Source: an uncultured Bacteroidales bacterium
Lineage (GTDB): Bacteria; Bacteroidota; Bacteroidia; Bacteroidales; UBA932
Assembly (NCBI GenBank): GCA_947253655.1
Contig: CAMYAE010000004.1
Coordinates: 59,980 to 123,979 of the forward strand
Reading direction: 5' to 3'
DNA length: 64,000 nucleotides
The notes beneath the pieces were generated by a model. That model had not been told where the DNA came from, did not search any database, and saw nothing but the letters and a program-made list of their open reading frames with translations. Positions 1 to 8,245 of the stretch are shown here, piece by piece (position 1 is the first letter of the stretch; each line of letters starts with the position of its first letter). The translations under genes were made by a program, and so were the position numbers.

Positions 1-1096
1 ATACCTGTTTCTTATATAAGAAATACAAGAACAGCCAGGCTGCCGCAAGGTAGCCTGCTGAAATGATTGCATTGCCCAAGTTCGGCGGGCACAGACCGGC
101 GACACCGCCAAGAAAGAAGCGGCTGATATGATCGAAATCTATAAAACGCTGGGCCATATAGATTGTGATAGAATTAAGCCCTACGACCTGAAAGAACAAT
201 GCACCTTTCTGTAGTCCCTTAACATCTATCACCCAATAGAAAAGGGCAAACATAGCGAGTGAGTACGCCCCGACGACCAATACAAAACTGCTCGTCCACA
301 ACTGTTTGTTAATCGGAAATACAAGACTCCACAGAAGTCCTACGGCCAAGAGTGAGGCGGCTGCAGCGAACATATAAGAGGCTTTCCTCGATCTGGAAAT
401 GTCTTGTCTGCGCACAAATTCTCCCGTAAACATTCCGAGCATGGCCGTCACTATAGCAGGGATTGTGCTCAGCAGACCCTCAGGGTCATAAGTGCCTTCA
501 TACAGTTTCCCCGGAAGCAAAATGCGGTCGACATATCCCGCGAGGTTGCCTTCTATCGAGAAAGGGTCAACGCCTGCTGGGGCGTCAGGAGCCGGGACAA
601 GCCAAAGCACCAGCCAATATCCTATCAGTATAAAAGATGCTATGCCAATACGTACAGTGGTCTTTGCATTGATATATATCAGTGCGGCAAACATCCAGGC
701 CAAGCCTATTCTTGCCAGCACTGACGCACATCTTATACCTCCTGCAAAATCCAACTGCAAGGCATTGTTGTACACGAGTCCCAAAAGCACGAGGACAAGA
801 CCCCGTATAAGTATTTTCCTGTATATCTGACTACGGGATTTCCCTTGAGACACCTGTTTGGAATATGAAAAAGGAAAAGATATTCCGGCGATGAACAGGA
901 AAAGTGGAAATATAGTATCCTCAAATGTCAGTCCATGCCATGCCGCATGCTCCATATTCTTTGCAATCAAACTCTCAGCCCCATTCGGAAAGAGGGTGCA
1001 TATATGATATATCAAAGTTGAAAGCCCCATTATGAAAAGCATATCGAAGCCTCTCAGGACATCGAGAGACAGCAGTCTTTTGGATTCCGTTTTCAT
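1..1096 (-). CDS. DUF5009 / NagX-like membrane acyltransferase (partial, 3' end outside window)
   Basis: The reading frame starts at an ATG at 1096 and runs off the left edge, so the C-terminus is missing (365 codons present). The N-terminus reads KRLLSLDVLRGFDMLFIMG, the hallmark start of the DUF5009 / heparan-alpha-glucosaminide N-acetyltransferase-like family, followed by many hydrophobic segments typical of a multi-pass inner-membrane protein. Family members are thought to acetylate sugars across the membrane; the substrate here is unknown. It begins 6 bp after the rodA stop, so it is probably the last visible gene of the mreB-rodA operon. Its placement may mean a role in wall or envelope sugar handling, which is inference. 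Confidence 0.8.
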   Translation of the reverse strand, partial: MKTESKRLLSLDVLRGFDMLFIMGLSTLIYHICTLFPNGAESLIAKNMEHAAWHGLTFEDTIFPLFLFIAGISFPFSYSKQVSQGKSRSQIYRKILIRGLVLVLLGLVYNNALQLDFAGGIRCASVLARIGLAWMFAALIYINAKTTVRIGIASFILIGYWLVLWLVPAPDAPAGVDPFSIEGNLAGYVDRILLPGKLYEGTYDPEGLLSTIPAIVTAMLGMFTGEFVRRQDISRSRKASYMFAAAASLLAVGLLWSLVFPINKQLWTSSFVLVVGAYSLAMFALFYWVIDVKGLQKGALFFQVVGLNSITIYMAQRFIDFDHISRFFLGGVAGLCPPNLGNAIISAGYLAAAWLFLYFLYKKQV

Positions 1097-1102
1097 ATTG
1101 AT

Positions 1103-2608
1103 CTAAAAATATTTTTTCTCCTCATGGTCGAGGGCAATAAAAATAAAAATCATTATTGTAAAGGCCCAGAGGGATGAGCCCCCGTAGCTCAAAAGCGGCA
1201 GCGGAATGCCTATGACAGGCATAATTCCTATGGTCATGCCGATATTTATTATCAGATGCATGAACAGACAAGAGGCGACACAATAACCGTAGATTCTTGT
1301 AAAGCTCTCTCTGCTTCGTTCCGAATCCGTAATTATCCTCGAAATCATCAGCACATAAAGCAGAATAACGACTGTACAGCCTACAAACCCCCATTCTTCC
1401 CCTATTGTACAGAAAATGAAATCTGTACTCTGTTCCGGCACAAAGCCGAATGTAGTCTGGGTGCCTTTCAGGAAACCTTTGCCGAACAGGCCGCCCGAAC
1501 CTATGGCAATCATGGACTGATTGACATTATATCCGACCCCTGCCGGGTCCTCAGTCATTCCTAACAGCACTTCAATACGCTTTCTCTGATGATCCTGCAA
1601 CACATTTTCAAATATGAATGACGTAGAGAATACAAGCAGGGTTCCTGCTATTGCGGCGGCTATGGAATATAGCTTGAAATAGTCCTTTTGGATATATCCT
1701 TGCCTGAAATATATCGGGATAGTCGGAATAAAAGCACCCAGCAGGAAATATATAGGCTGTATTTTCAGCATCCATGCCCAATGTCTATCCGGAGCCGCAA
1801 GGCTATCGGCTGCCTGTTCGGGGTTTTGAACGAGTCCGCTGCATAGCCATTCCCAGAACATAGGGAAAAATGACATTAAGAGTATGAACGAGCCGTAAAT
1901 GAGAAGCCATTTGCCTATTTTCCCGGAATTCAAGGCGTTGCAGAAAGTGATTACACATATAAGCACCAATATGGACGTGTAGGGGGATGCCGTCAGGGTG
2001 AGGATGAACAGGAGTATCGCCAATCCTATAAGCAGTAATATCCAGCCTGACAGCCCCTCCCGGTACAACATGAAAATAAAGCCGACATACACCAGAGCCG
2101 AGCCCGTCTCACTCTCTGCGAGGATAATCAGCATCGGCAGCACTATGATGAATGCCGTCAGGAAAAAATCCTTTGCCTTCGACAATTTGAAATTAGGCCG
2201 GCTCATTATCAGAGACAGAAGCAGGGCTGTGGATATTTTGGATATTTCGGCCGGCTGAAACCTTACGGGACCGAATTCAAACCAGGACCTTGAGCCCTTG
2301 ACTTCCACACCCAAGAAGATTACCGCCACAAGCAGGAATATGACAAAGACGTAGAAAATTATGGCACCGCTTTCCCATAATCTTGCAGGTATGAGGAAAA
2401 GTATTGCAACTGCAAGTCCAAGCCCTGTCAATATCCATATAAACTGTTTTCCGCTCCTGATGTTCCAGTCAAGAATTCCGGATGTCTCCGAAGAATGGAC
2501 AGAAGCATATATGTTCACCAGTCCGATGATTACCAGCAATATATAGTAAATCATCAGTTTCCAGTCGTAAGACTGTCCAATGCTTCTTCCTACGTATCTT
2601 CCGTCCAT
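1103..2608 (-). CDS. rodA: Rod shape-determining protein RodA (SEDS glycosyltransferase)
   Basis: A 501-residue polytopic membrane protein of the SEDS (FtsW/RodA/SpoVE) family, the peptidoglycan glycan-chain polymerase of the elongasome. Visible family features are the segment VKGSRSWFEFGPVRFQPAEISK (residues about 103-125), the loop with FGFVPEQSTDFIFCTIGEEWGF near residue 390, and a C-terminal PLLSYGGSS motif. It is longer than many RodA proteins because of an extended central loop, as is common in Bacteroidetes. It starts 1 bp after the stop of the class B transpeptidase mrdA, its expected partner enzyme, and sits in the mre operon. Confidence 0.96.
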   Translation of the reverse strand: MDGRYVGRSIGQSYDWKLMIYYILLVIIGLVNIYASVHSSETSGILDWNIRSGKQFIWILTGLGLAVAILFLIPARLWESGAIIFYVFVIFLLVAVIFLGVEVKGSRSWFEFGPVRFQPAEISKISTALLLSLIMSRPNFKLSKAKDFFLTAFIIVLPMLIILAESETGSALVYVGFIFMLYREGLSGWILLLIGLAILLFILTLTASPYTSILVLICVITFCNALNSGKIGKWLLIYGSFILLMSFFPMFWEWLCSGLVQNPEQAADSLAAPDRHWAWMLKIQPIYFLLGAFIPTIPIYFRQGYIQKDYFKLYSIAAAIAGTLLVFSTSFIFENVLQDHQRKRIEVLLGMTEDPAGVGYNVNQSMIAIGSGGLFGKGFLKGTQTTFGFVPEQSTDFIFCTIGEEWGFVGCTVVILLYVLMISRIITDSERSRESFTRIYGYCVASCLFMHLIINIGMTIGIMPVIGIPLPLLSYGGSSLWAFTIMIFIFIALDHEEKKYF

Positions 2609-2609
2609 T

Positions 2610-4451
2610 TTAATATGTCTTTACCCTTGACATCAGATTTCCCTCAAGTATTCTATTTTCAAGCGGTTTCCTCGCCTCGCTTATATCCCCGGTAAGGTAT
2701 TTTTCCGCAAGCAGGGAGGCAACAGGGCAGGCCCAGGTGGCGCCGAAGCCCCCGTTTTCCACATAAGCTGCTATGGCAATCTTAGGATTGTCCTTAGGTG
2801 CAAAACAAATGAATACCGAATTGTCTGCTCCTCGCGGGTTCTGTGCGGTACCGGTTTTGCCGCAGATGTCAAGTCCCGGCACGGCCGCAATGCTTGCAGT
2901 ACCGCCGGAGCCGAAGCCGCTGTTCACTGCCCGCCACATCCCTTCCACAACCTCCTTGAAGTGCGTGGTATCCACCATTGTATAGTTCTTCTCCTTGAAT
3001 TTCCTGTCAATTTCCACACCTTCCGATTCTTTTATTATATGAGGTATTTTATAATATCCCCTGTTGGCGACAATTGCACTGAGGTTTGCTATTTGCAGAG
3101 GTGTGACACCAATTTCGCCTTGGCCGATTGATAAAGAAATTATTGTAGTGAATTTCCAGCCTCCTTTGCCATAGACCTTGTTGTAGTATTTTGAGGTAGG
3201 TAGCGTTCCGCCCAATTCGGCAGGAAAATCACTGCCCAACTTATGTCCAAATCCGAAACTCATCACATATTTCCGCCATTTGTCAAGAGCTTCAGCGACA
3301 CTCGGATACCTGTTGCTCTCAAGTATATTTTTCAGCACATAGCAGAAATATCCGTTGCAGGACATCATGATTGCTTCTTCCAAGTTCAGTGGAGACCTGT
3401 GTGCATGACAGCCGAGCTTGCGGTTGCCGAAATAGTATCCCCTGTTGCAGGGATAGGTATAATGCGGCTTTAGCACTCCCTCCTGCAGCCCTATAAGTCC
3501 ATTTACAAGCTTGAATACGGAGCCGGGAGGATATGGAGCCTGCACAGCCCTATTGAACATAGGCTTATGAGGGTCTTTGGCAATATCTCCATAATGCTTG
3601 CCAATATCTGCAAGCATGCTGACATCAATTCCCGGGCTGGACACCATAGCCAGTATTTCTCCTGTCTTCGGCTCAATTGCCACTAAACTGCCGACCTTGT
3701 TCTGCATCAGTCTCTGACCGTATTGCTGCAGCTCTGCGTCGATTGTCGTATATATGTCATTGCCCGGCACCGCCTCGACGTCCATCTCTCCGTCTTTGTA
3801 TTTGGATTCTATCTGGTTACGGGAGTTCCTGAGATAAATATGATAACCCTTTTCCCCTTTAAGCTCTTTTTCACGAGCGGCCTCTATTCCAGTCTTGCCG
3901 GCATAGTCTCCTGGGCGGTATTCGCCCTCATGGCGTTTTATATAGTCGGCATCCACCTCTGAGACATATCCCAGCAGGTTGCCTCCGGCATTGACGGGAT
4001 AGTCCCTGATGCTCCTTGCCTGCCCCTTAAACCCCTGGAACTTATACATTACTTCAGCGAAGCTCATATATTTTTCAGGAGTTATCTGTTTCAGGAAGAC
4101 CATTGACTGGTATCCGATTTTGCTTCTGTTTCTGGCATATTCCGCCATTTTGTCACGAATAAAATCCTTGCTTATGTCGAGCACTTCCGCCATGAGCATA
4201 GTATCGAAAGGCTGTACCTCTTTCGGAGTGACCAAAATATCGTATGCGACCTTGTTTCCGACAATGATCTTGCCGTTCCTGTCGTATATTATTCCCCTTG
4301 TGGGATAAATAATATCATAGACCATGGAGTTGTTGGACGCATCAATCTTGTACTTGTCGTTAACTATCTGGATTGAAAACAGCTTGGCAAGCAATATAAA
4401 AGCTGCCACTCCAAGCCCGATAAGCAGTTTATTTTGTCTTGTCAGCTTCAT
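2610..4451 (-). CDS. mrdA: Penicillin-binding protein 2 (elongation transpeptidase)
   Basis: A 613-residue class B penicillin-binding protein with one N-terminal membrane anchor (residues about 10-28). It has a dimerisation/pedestal region and a C-terminal transpeptidase domain. Active-site motifs are visible: SVFK with catalytic Ser311 and Lys314, SCN at 364-366, and KTGTAQ near residue 530. It cross-links the glycan strands made by RodA during side-wall growth. The start overlaps the mreD stop by 4 bp (ATGA) and rodA follows after 1 bp, so translation is probably coupled along the operon. Confidence 0.96.
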   Translation of the reverse strand: MKLTRQNKLLIGLGVAAFILLAKLFSIQIVNDKYKIDASNNSMVYDIIYPTRGIIYDRNGKIIVGNKVAYDILVTPKEVQPFDTMLMAEVLDISKDFIRDKMAEYARNRSKIGYQSMVFLKQITPEKYMSFAEVMYKFQGFKGQARSIRDYPVNAGGNLLGYVSEVDADYIKRHEGEYRPGDYAGKTGIEAAREKELKGEKGYHIYLRNSRNQIESKYKDGEMDVEAVPGNDIYTTIDAELQQYGQRLMQNKVGSLVAIEPKTGEILAMVSSPGIDVSMLADIGKHYGDIAKDPHKPMFNRAVQAPYPPGSVFKLVNGLIGLQEGVLKPHYTYPCNRGYYFGNRKLGCHAHRSPLNLEEAIMMSCNGYFCYVLKNILESNRYPSVAEALDKWRKYVMSFGFGHKLGSDFPAELGGTLPTSKYYNKVYGKGGWKFTTIISLSIGQGEIGVTPLQIANLSAIVANRGYYKIPHIIKESEGVEIDRKFKEKNYTMVDTTHFKEVVEGMWRAVNSGFGSGGTASIAAVPGLDICGKTGTAQNPRGADNSVFICFAPKDNPKIAIAAYVENGGFGATWACPVASLLAEKYLTGDISEARKPLENRILEGNLMSRVKTY

Positions 4452-4957
4452 CTCCTGTCATTGTCGTCAATTATGTCCACAATGGCTATTGATATCAGCA
4501 CCCCGGCAGCTATGGAGGCAAGGAACCGTCCTATAAAGAACAGGAATGACCGTGTCAGCACCCCGTCTGCGATGATATATATCAGCAGGAAAAGACTTTG
4601 GGCTATAAGTACGGCGACTGCGACCTTGCCTAATCCGTTCTTCCTTATCGAGAAATTCTCATTCCGGACTATAATTTCCTCGCCGAAGACAATGCCGAGC
4701 ACCGTCTTCCTGATGAAAGCAACAGGCACCAATGCCAAAGCATTCAGCCCTACAACACCTTCCGAAAGGAAGTCGGTTGCAAGTCCGGTCGCAAATGCTA
4801 TGAACATTGCGGCTATGGTGCCGACTCCGGCAGGTATGCACAAGACCATAATCGGCAGAATGCTCAACATGACGTAGGCACCCAGATTGAAATAATTTGA
4901 AATCATCAGTTGGGCGATGAGGAGGACAATGTAAGTCAAAAAGAATTTGTTTCTCAT
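4448..4957 (-). CDS. mreD: Rod shape-determining protein MreD
   Basis: About 169 residues, almost entirely hydrophobic helices, as expected for MreD, the small inner-membrane protein of the elongasome. It lies between mreC and mrdA, its conserved place. Two starts are possible: a GTG at 4966, overlapping mreC by 8 bp, or the ATG at 4957. I chose the ATG because it directly precedes MRNKFFLTYIVLL, a good membrane-insertion start. Assignment rests on size, hydropathy and context, since MreD sequence conservation is weak. Confidence 0.88.
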   Translation of the reverse strand: MRNKFFLTYIVLLIAQLMISNYFNLGAYVMLSILPIMVLCIPAGVGTIAAMFIAFATGLATDFLSEGVVGLNALALVPVAFIRKTVLGIVFGEEIIVRNENFSIRKNGLGKVAVAVLIAQSLFLLIYIIADGVLTRSFLFFIGRFLASIAAGVLISIAIVDIIDDNDRR

Positions 4958-4958
4958 A

Positions 4959-5792
4959 TCATTCACCTCCTTCCTTTTTTTCCAAAGCCTCTATTTCGGA
5001 TCTCCCGGCATTGTTCACCACTGCCACAAATCTTGCCGCATCCGGATTTCGCAGCAGCCTGACATTTATATCGTATGTCGCCCCGTTTACAATAGTGGAT
5101 TTGCCGATTGTTCCGAGAGGAATGTCCGGCGGGAAAATCGAAGAATGCCCGCTTGTATATACCGTATCTCCCGGTTGGAATTTAAACTGCAAAGGAATAG
5201 CTTTCAGGATTGTGCCGTATGCACTTTTCCCGTCCCAGACAAGCGGCCCCACAGCTCCCTCTTTTCCTATTCTTGCACTTATGCTCAATTCCGTATTTTT
5301 AATGGATATGGCATAGGAGTAATGCTTCCCTACCGCGTCGACTATTCCCACAACCCCGTTTTGAGTTATTATGCCGGACTGAGGTAAGATGCCGTCTTCC
5401 GAGCCCTGACCTAAAATCAGATAATTGTGCTGTTTGTTCCTGCTGATCTTTATCACAGTGGCCGGCGTGTAGCTGAAGCCGTTCAGGCTCGGAAGATTAG
5501 CCGTGACGGAGTCTTGTCCCGTCATGCCGGTACTCTCTTCATAACCCTTGATTTTCTCTAACAGCATCAGGTTTTCCTGTGCAAGTTCCTCGTTAACTTT
5601 TTTCAGGGAGAAATAATACTTGATTGATTCGGAACCTCCCCAAACTGTACCCATAAAAGCATGTATCTGTTTGGATATAAAGAAGTTCTGAATAACGCCG
5701 TTGTTGCGGAGCATATTCAACGCAGCAATCTCCAAAATAATGAAGATTGCTGCACTTGTTATTTTTTGTACTATGCTCCTTTGTTTCGGCAT
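4959..5792 (-). CDS. mreC: Rod shape-determining protein MreC
   Basis: A 277-residue protein with an N-terminal transmembrane helix (about 12-30), a coiled-coil stretch (about 55-85, KKVNEELAQENLMLLEKIKGYEE) and a C-terminal beta-rich MreC domain with the conserved GxxxxGVVGIVDAVGKHYS region. MreC is the periplasmic scaffold that links MreB filaments to PBP2 and RodA. Its start abuts the mreB stop with no gap. Confidence 0.94.
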   Translation of the reverse strand: MPKQRSIVQKITSAAIFIILEIAALNMLRNNGVIQNFFISKQIHAFMGTVWGGSESIKYYFSLKKVNEELAQENLMLLEKIKGYEESTGMTGQDSVTANLPSLNGFSYTPATVIKISRNKQHNYLILGQGSEDGILPQSGIITQNGVVGIVDAVGKHYSYAISIKNTELSISARIGKEGAVGPLVWDGKSAYGTILKAIPLQFKFQPGDTVYTSGHSSIFPPDIPLGTIGKSTIVNGATYDINVRLLRNPDAARFVAVVNNAGRSEIEALEKKEGGE

Positions 5793-6815
5793 CTATCTCA
5801 TGAGAAAGGAATAGTTGGTTGCATTTTTAAGGGCTATGCAAGTGCCTCTGGCGACTGCTCTTAACGGATCTTCCGCCACATGGAACTGTATATTGACCTT
5901 TTCGGTAAATCTCTGGGCAAGACCTCTGAGCAAGGCTCCGCCGCCGGAAAGGAAAATGCCGTTTTCCACGATGTCCGAATAGAGTTCCGGAGGGGTTTGC
6001 TCCAATACGTGCAGAATAGAGGACTCAAGTTTTGCAACCGATTTGTCAAGGCAATGGGAAATCTCCTGATAAGTTATTGTCGCATCAACAGGATGGGCGG
6101 TCATAAGGTTAGGACCTCTTACTATCAGCGGCTCCGGCTCATCTTCCAATTCCGGAATAACCGACCCGACAGCTATTTTAATCTTTTCTGCAGTTATTTC
6201 ACCTACACGGATATTGTGCTGTTGCTTAAGATAATATTGGATATCGCTTGTGAACACATCTCCGGCGGTCCTGACACTGTCCTGTTGTACAATGCCTCCT
6301 AAGGAGATGACGGCAATTTCAGTGGTGCCGCCGCCTATGTCCACGACCATATTGCCTTTTGGGGCCTCAACGTCCAATCCTATACCCAAGGCAGCAGCCA
6401 TAGGCTCATAAATAAGATACACATCACGTCCTCCTGCATGTTCGGAAGAGTCCCTTACGGCCCTTATCTCCACTTCCGTACTTCCTGATGGGATGCCTAC
6501 CACAATCCTGAGGTTGGGAGTGAACAATGTCCTGTGTTTGCTGTTTACTTGCTTGATAAAACCGCGAATCATCATTTCCGCCGCATTGAAATCGGCTATG
6601 ACTCCGTCCCTAAGCGGTCTTACTGTCTTTATGCCTGGATTAACCCTTTCGTGCATCAGCTTGGCTTTCTGGCCTAATGCTATGCACTTGCCGGTATTGT
6701 TGTCCATTGCAACTATACTTGGCTCATCAAGGACAATCTGGTCATTTTGGAAAATAACGGTGTTGGCCGTCCCCAAATCCATTGCAAGTTCTTGTGTCAA
6801 AAACGAAAACGCCAT
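5793..6815 (-). CDS. mreB: Cell-shape actin homologue MreB
   Basis: A 340-residue actin-fold ATPase. The first phosphate loop is DLGTANTVIF (residues 13-22), the second is DIGGGTTEIAVIS near 160, and the adenosine motif is GGGALLRGL near 290. The N-terminal MAFSFLTQELAMDLG matches Bacteroidetes MreB. It forms membrane-associated filaments that orient side-wall synthesis. It is the first gene of the minus-strand mre-mrdA-rodA operon and diverges from ispD across a 112-bp spacer. Confidence 0.98.
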   Translation of the reverse strand: MAFSFLTQELAMDLGTANTVIFQNDQIVLDEPSIVAMDNNTGKCIALGQKAKLMHERVNPGIKTVRPLRDGVIADFNAAEMMIRGFIKQVNSKHRTLFTPNLRIVVGIPSGSTEVEIRAVRDSSEHAGGRDVYLIYEPMAAALGIGLDVEAPKGNMVVDIGGGTTEIAVISLGGIVQQDSVRTAGDVFTSDIQYYLKQQHNIRVGEITAEKIKIAVGSVIPELEDEPEPLIVRGPNLMTAHPVDATITYQEISHCLDKSVAKLESSILHVLEQTPPELYSDIVENGIFLSGGGALLRGLAQRFTEKVNIQFHVAEDPLRAVARGTCIALKNATNYSFLMR

Positions 6816-6894
6816 ATTTACATTTACAGAATAATCAGTTTATATATAATTTCCGTAAAAATACAAAAAAATATCGTAATCATAAACAGATTGT

Positions 6895-6902
6895 TATATT
6901 TG
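6895..6902 (+). promoter_or_regulatory. Putative -7 box for ispD
   Basis: TATATTTG fits the Bacteroidetes TAnnTTTG element and lies 25 bp before the ispD ATG. No clear -33 TTG is present at the expected distance, so this is a motif call only. Confidence 0.5.
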
Positions 6903-6927
6903 CATATAATCATATCGGCAGACTTTT

Positions 6928-7662
6928 ATGGACAATAAGATTTATTTGGTTGCAATGGCGGCCGGACGTGGGACAAGAATGGCCTCGAAGACGCCCAAAC
7001 AGTTCATTATGTTCAATGGAAAGCCAGTCCTTCAGAATACGATAGAGAAGTTTTTGGTTGCCTGTCCGGGAATTAAGGTGGTGACGGTGCTTCCGCAGGA
7101 CTGTATCCCGATGTGGAAAGATTTATGTCTCGGAAATAATTTCATCTATCCGCAATTGCTTGTGAGCGGGGGGATTACCAGATTCCATTCTGTCAGAAAT
7201 GCTCTGGAAAAAGTTCCTGACGGGGCAATCGTAGCTATTCATGACGGTGTAAGGCCATTAGTATCTGCTGATATGATAAGTAAGATGCTGGACAGGATGT
7301 CATCGGACAGTAAATGCCGGGCACTGATTCCCGTAACTCCATCTACCGACACATTAGTGCTATTAGATAGTTGCAAGACTACTTCCGGAGAGGCCGTTCT
7401 AACGAAGAAGGAAGGGTGCGGCATTGACCGTTCCGAGGTTTTCGCTGTACAGACACCACAGATTTTCCGGTCAGAAGATATAAAGGCTGCCTATCGCGAG
7501 CTTGCCTACAGCACTGATTTTACGGACGATTCCTCTGTCGCAGATAAATATAAAATACCTCTCACCTTTTGTGCCGGCGAGAGGCTTAATATTAAATTGA
7601 CTACTCCGGAGGACCTTCTTATGGCAGATGCACTGATTTCTGCGGGCATCTGCAAAATTTAG
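6928..7662 (+). CDS. ispD: 2-C-methyl-D-erythritol 4-phosphate cytidylyltransferase
   Basis: A 244-residue nucleotidyltransferase with the GT-A type signature AAGRGTRM (residues 11-18) followed by KTPKQF, then HDGVRPLVS near 108 and the C-terminal KLTTPEDLLMADALI typical of IspD. It transfers CMP from CTP to MEP in the non-mevalonate isoprenoid pathway. It is a single gene, divergent from mreB and overlapping the convergent Lrp-type gene by 4 bp at the stop codons. Confidence 0.94.
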   Translation: MDNKIYLVAMAAGRGTRMASKTPKQFIMFNGKPVLQNTIEKFLVACPGIKVVTVLPQDCIPMWKDLCLGNNFIYPQLLVSGGITRFHSVRNALEKVPDGAIVAIHDGVRPLVSADMISKMLDRMSSDSKCRALIPVTPSTDTLVLLDSCKTTSGEAVLTKKEGCGIDRSEVFAVQTPQIFRSEDIKAAYRELAYSTDFTDDSSVADKYKIPLTFCAGERLNIKLTTPEDLLMADALISAGICKI

Positions 7663-8180
7663 TCTTTATTTGCCGTCGAGGCTTTCTTCTCCGTTGCAGA
7701 AAAACTTGTGCTGTTATATTCCTTTACCCAGATCTGGCGGTCTATCGCCTCATCCAAAGCAATCATTGTGTCGGTTGCCTGAATGTATGGAATCTTCTGA
7801 ATAGTGTTCAGAAGGACCTGCATAAGATGGTCGTTATCAAAACAATACATCTTGACAAGCAGTGCGTACGGCCCGGTTATGAAGTGACATTCCACAATCT
7901 CCGGAATTTTTTTCAGGTAGGCTACAACCTCGTTGTATTTGTTTGCTTCAGACAGGGAAACATTTATGAATGCACAGATGTTCAGCCCAATAGCCTGTGG
8001 TTTCACAAGCAATCGCGAGCCGGTTATAACCCCGTTGTTCTCTAATTTTTTAACCCTTTGGTGAATTGCTGCACCTGACACCCCACATTCCCTTGCGATT
8101 TCGAGGAAAGGCATCCTTGCATTTTTCACAAGGAAAGCAAGGATTTTCTGGTCCGTCTTGTCAATGTTGTAAGTAGCCAT
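7659..8180 (-). CDS. Lrp/AsnC family transcriptional regulator
   Basis: A 173-residue regulator. An N-terminal winged helix-turn-helix (about 5-60, LAFLVKNARMPFLEIARECGVSGAAIHQRVKKLE) is followed by an RAM/AsnC ligand-binding domain (about 70-150). Such proteins bind amino acids and form octamers. The 20-residue C-terminal tail rich in Ser/Thr/Lys is longer than the usual 150-160 residue family member. No operon partner reveals the target. The stop overlaps ispD by 4 bp. Confidence 0.92.
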   Translation of the reverse strand: MATYNIDKTDQKILAFLVKNARMPFLEIARECGVSGAAIHQRVKKLENNGVITGSRLLVKPQAIGLNICAFINVSLSEANKYNEVVAYLKKIPEIVECHFITGPYALLVKMYCFDNDHLMQVLLNTIQKIPYIQATDTMIALDEAIDRQIWVKEYNSTSFSATEKKASTANKD

Positions 8181-8205
8181 AATTTCAAATTGTAACTTAT
8201 ACTTA

Positions 8206-8213
8206 CAAAAATA
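8206..8213 (-). promoter_or_regulatory. Putative -7 box for the Lrp/AsnC gene
   Basis: On the minus strand the bases read TATTTTTG (TAnnTTTG form), 25 bp upstream of the start codon. It lies in the 65-bp spacer after topA, so the regulator may be transcribed separately from topA. No convincing -33 element. Confidence 0.45.
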
Positions 8214-8245
8214 AACAAATTTTTAATAAATTATACTACGGTAAG

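Noticed and set aside
404..830. Two plus-strand reading frames of about 110 codons
   Set aside because: They are antisense to the clear DUF5009 protein, which has family motifs and a continuous frame to the window edge.
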